Shown here piece by piece: positions 18,300-20,981 of a stretch of 20,981 nucleotides of DNA. Both the position numbers and the translations under genes were made by a program. The notes under the pieces are model-generated. The model made no database searches. It was not told the origin of the DNA and saw only the letters and a list, made by a program, of their open reading frames with translations. The stretch comes from Isoetes engelmannii. Taxonomy: Eukaryota; Streptophyta; Lycopodiopsida; Isoetales; Isoetaceae. The stretch lies in assembly GCA_011763485.2 (NCBI GenBank), contig JAANSK020275047.1:1-20981 (forward strand), in the 5' to 3' direction. Each line of letters begins with the position of its first letter. The stretch's first letter is position 1.

Positions 18300-20981
18300 C
18301 CTATCTCATTTAAAGCCTCCACGCACCTGTGTGCCTATACATTCCATCGGGAGAACCATTGAGGTTGTTTGTTCTTCCAGCAAGCTTTGAGGCACTGTGG
18401 ACCCATTGCTACAGCTAAAGCTAGATTTGGCAAACGGGTATCACCCATATAAACCATCTTCTGAAAGTAAAGGATATGGCGGTCTAGTGCGGACCTTTGG
18501 AGGGGTAGAAATCCCATCTCCTGCAGCAAGATCTGATATGGAACCATGGACTTTATCCCAAGTGCTCGTGCTAAGAAGGCCTTATATACCTCTTCCATGT
18601 GATTCAAGGTGGTCAGCGATATTACCGGACCCCACACTTCCACCCCATATAGGAGAATAGGCTCGACCAGGGCCCTGAAGAGGTGTGGCTGGTGACTCTA
18701 GTCATACAGCTCTGCCTTGTGGTTGTTATTCTGCATGGCATACAGAGCTTTCTAGCCTGCTGTGACATGTAACCTGATGCAAGCGTCCCAGTGTGCGGTG
18801 GTTGGAAACTCGATTCTCAAATGCTTGTAGGTCATGTCCCTGATAAGTGAAGGAGGGAGGTATTGGCTGACGGGGGGATGAAACTAGCGGTATCTAGTTT
18901 TGGCCAAGTTAACCCGCATACAGTGAACCGGCAGAATGTGTCTAGAGCGTCCAGGTGACACTGCATGTCTTGTGGAGTGTAGGTCAATAGGTCAACATCA
19001 TCAGCATATATGAGTTGGCGAATTATGCGATGCATGAGCTGAGCGCCTGGCCCCCCATGTTGAGCAAGCCAATCTTCCAATTGGTCAATATACAGACCAA
19101 AGAGCATCGAGGAGAGGGGGCAGCCTTGGCGCACTTCAATACAACTGACGACAAGTTGCCCTGATGGTGTCAGATGGCCTGAGCATGCCTCATATAGCCT
19201 GTATATTGCATTTTGCAAGTCGACTGGAGTCCCCAGCTACCTCAATCTGTCCCATAACTTATCCCTAGGTACAATGTCTAAAGCTTTTGCGAAATCAACA
19301 AAACAACAGTACAGATCTTGCTGGTGGTTCCTGCTATCTTCAATCAGGGTTCTCAGAGTAAAGATATGGTCAATGGAATGTCTGCATCGGAAGCCTGCCT
19401 GTGAAAGAGCATGCATCTCCGCGTCTTCTGCACATATCGTCAGTCGTTGTTCAAGGATGCCAGCCAATAATTTTGCAAAAAGGGAGCTGACCATGATGGT
19501 GCGATAGTTGGCTGGGTAGTGAGGTTCACCTGCCTTGTATATGGGAACAGCTCTGCTAGTGGTCCACTGCGGAGGGAATCCTTCTTGCAATGCTCTATTA
19601 AATAACGTCGTCAATATGGGTACTATGGGAGGCCTAGCCCATTTGAGGAGCTCCCCCTGCATGCCATCCAAATCTGTTGACTTCCCATTGGCGGGGCGTT
19701 GTAGACCCATTATAACATCCGCCTCTATAATGACTAGTGGCATTCCCATCTGTGGGGGTACTGCTATCCGACCTTCCAATGGATCATAAAACCACTACAA
19801 GCATTGCACCCACTACTCCGAGGTAATATTCCCTGTATGTTGTAGAACTTGCTCTATACCCTTCTCCAGAATGTCCTGGGGTGTCGAACCAAGAGATAGA
19901 ACATCTGTTGCTGGTGTTCTGCAAGGTATCTGACGTTCTTTCCCTTGAGGAAGGCACAGACGGTACTGGCTGATTGCATGTGGGTGCAAGGTGGAATCAG
20001 TGACCTGACGAAGCTAGCGTTTGAACTCCTTACATTCGCCGTCAAACCACTGGTTGCGGGGGAAGGTGGTAGTTCCCAAAGGTCTCCGTGAGCGGCCTCT
20101 TCCAGGGCAACTATTGGCGGCCGTCAAAAGCAACTGAGTCATCTGAGCAGTTTGCTGCTGTAGTGTGGGAAGCTGTAATATTCCCTCTAGGTCACGCTCA
20201 ACCATTTGGGCAATGATCTCTGCTTGGTCGTAGTCCAGGCGCAATTGGAGCACGCGGGGTGTTGAGGTATGCACGAGCGAACCACCTGCCAATCTATGTG
20301 CAGGAAAAGCGGTTGGTGGTCTGAGTCCACTTCCTCATCCCGACTATCTATTCCAATGCCAAAATGGGAAATCAGATGCAGATCATGTTTCCCCCCAGGA
20401 TGTAATCCACAACACTGGAGTCGCCTCCCTAGTTCTCATGTCTACAAGTGCACCGACCGGAGGACGGCAACTGTGTCAGCCCATTGCAAATGATCAAGTC
20501 AAAGATGCTGCATAGTAACAACAACTGTCGTATATGGCGTGTAACATGGTGGTCATCTGATGTCCTTGGCCAAGCAACCACAGCAGGATTTAGCTGCAAC
20601 ATATCCTCTGCCAAGGGTTCAAATTTCAGGACATGCTCCACCCCCGTGCTTGCATTAAAGTCTCCATGTAGCATGACCCTACCCAATTGCTTGTGTTGTT
20701 GTATGTCATCATATAGATCGACATAGGGCTCCAGTCTCTCCACATCCAAATGAGTGTCATAGAAGTTGCTCTCGGCATGTGGAAAGTAGCATGCTGCCAC
20801 AAAGAGGAGATTGCCACTGTCATGTTGCACACGTACCCACAAGTAGCGATTCTGTCTGTCTTGTGTAGAGAGATTGATAGCCCTAAGGCTGAGTGATAGT
20901 AGCAGGTGCAAACCCCCCTCCCCCCTTCCCCAGGCCACGCTTGCCTACGCACTCATTGAAGACTGAGAAATGCAGATATCC
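18300..20981 (-). mobile_element. Non-LTR retrotransposon ORF2: AP-type endonuclease and reverse transcriptase, broken, runs off the window
   Basis: Read from the right edge leftwards. The endonuclease segment (about 20938-20429) has CYFPHAESNFYD and the GDFNA box (HGDFNAST, near 20668-20645), followed near 20419-20398 by SSVVDYIL and near 20326-20305 by a DHQPLF motif, the standard C-terminal motifs of the endonuclease/exonuclease/phosphatase fold. The RT follows: PIYKAGEPHYPANYRTI (fingers), AGFRCRHSIDHIF, CCFVDFAKALD (motif A, near 19274-19310), RQGCPLSSMLFGLYIDQLE (motif B) and YADDVDLL (catalytic box, near 19008-18985). The C-terminal frame 18643-18335 has VWGPVI and FLARALGIKS. Frame changes and stops split it into at least four pieces. 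The N-terminal end of the endonuclease is beyond 20981. The clade is probably L1-like given the neighbouring ORF1p; no RNase H was seen. Confidence 0.9.

Noticed and set aside
19274-19789. Plus-strand frames of 77-84 residues
   Set aside because: They are antisense shadows of the LINE reverse transcriptase.

Overview
The window is nuclear DNA of a land plant with swimming sperm. The main evidence is one intact-looking, intron-rich host gene (2192-6262, + strand) whose 12 exons join in phase into a 670-residue MORN-repeat protein. It aligns by eye along most of its length with RSPH10B, a radial spoke head protein of motile 9+2 flagella. Flowering plants and conifers lack such flagella, so the source should be a bryophyte, lycophyte, fern, cycad or Ginkgo. 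The long, retroelement-rich flanks fit a large fern-like genome best, but that last step is inference.

Layout: 1-1381 is the decayed 3' part of a plant L1-type LINE (end of the RT region plus zf-RVT zinc-binding domain). 1382-2191 is the upstream region of the host gene. 2192-6262 is RSPH10B, with two apparent GC-AG introns. 6263-15000 has no convincing intact gene. It holds a 72-bp tandem repeat with an inverted arm (7063-7250), a 55-bp minisatellite (8041-8400), short LINE 3' ends (8638-8704 and 11721-11874), a 111-bp palindromic element with TG..CA ends and a 5-bp target duplication (8878-8988), a complete miniature LTR element (TRIM, 12585-13025), exon-like relics, and a Helitron 3' end (14180-14209).

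15016-20981 is dominated by minus-strand non-LTR retrotransposon DNA. An L1 ORF1p-like fragment (15273-16183) runs straight into a 3' UTR and a (TCTTA)n tail. Separated by about 2 kb of other repeats, a broken ORF2 with apurinic-type endonuclease and reverse transcriptase (18335-20981) runs off the right edge.

The most unusual signal is in the LINE 3' UTR. Two copies in opposite orientations each carry three spaced GGAC-NNCG-GTCC hairpin units, several with the hyperstable UUCG or UCCG tetraloop. These are followed by a conserved terminal stem-loop region and then a microsatellite tail. A third, shorter copy has the same terminal region but a different tail unit. This looks like a structured RNA module recognised by the LINE's reverse transcriptase. 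Apart from the host gene the window is a graveyard of nested mobile elements, and no operon-like or cooperative gene set is present.
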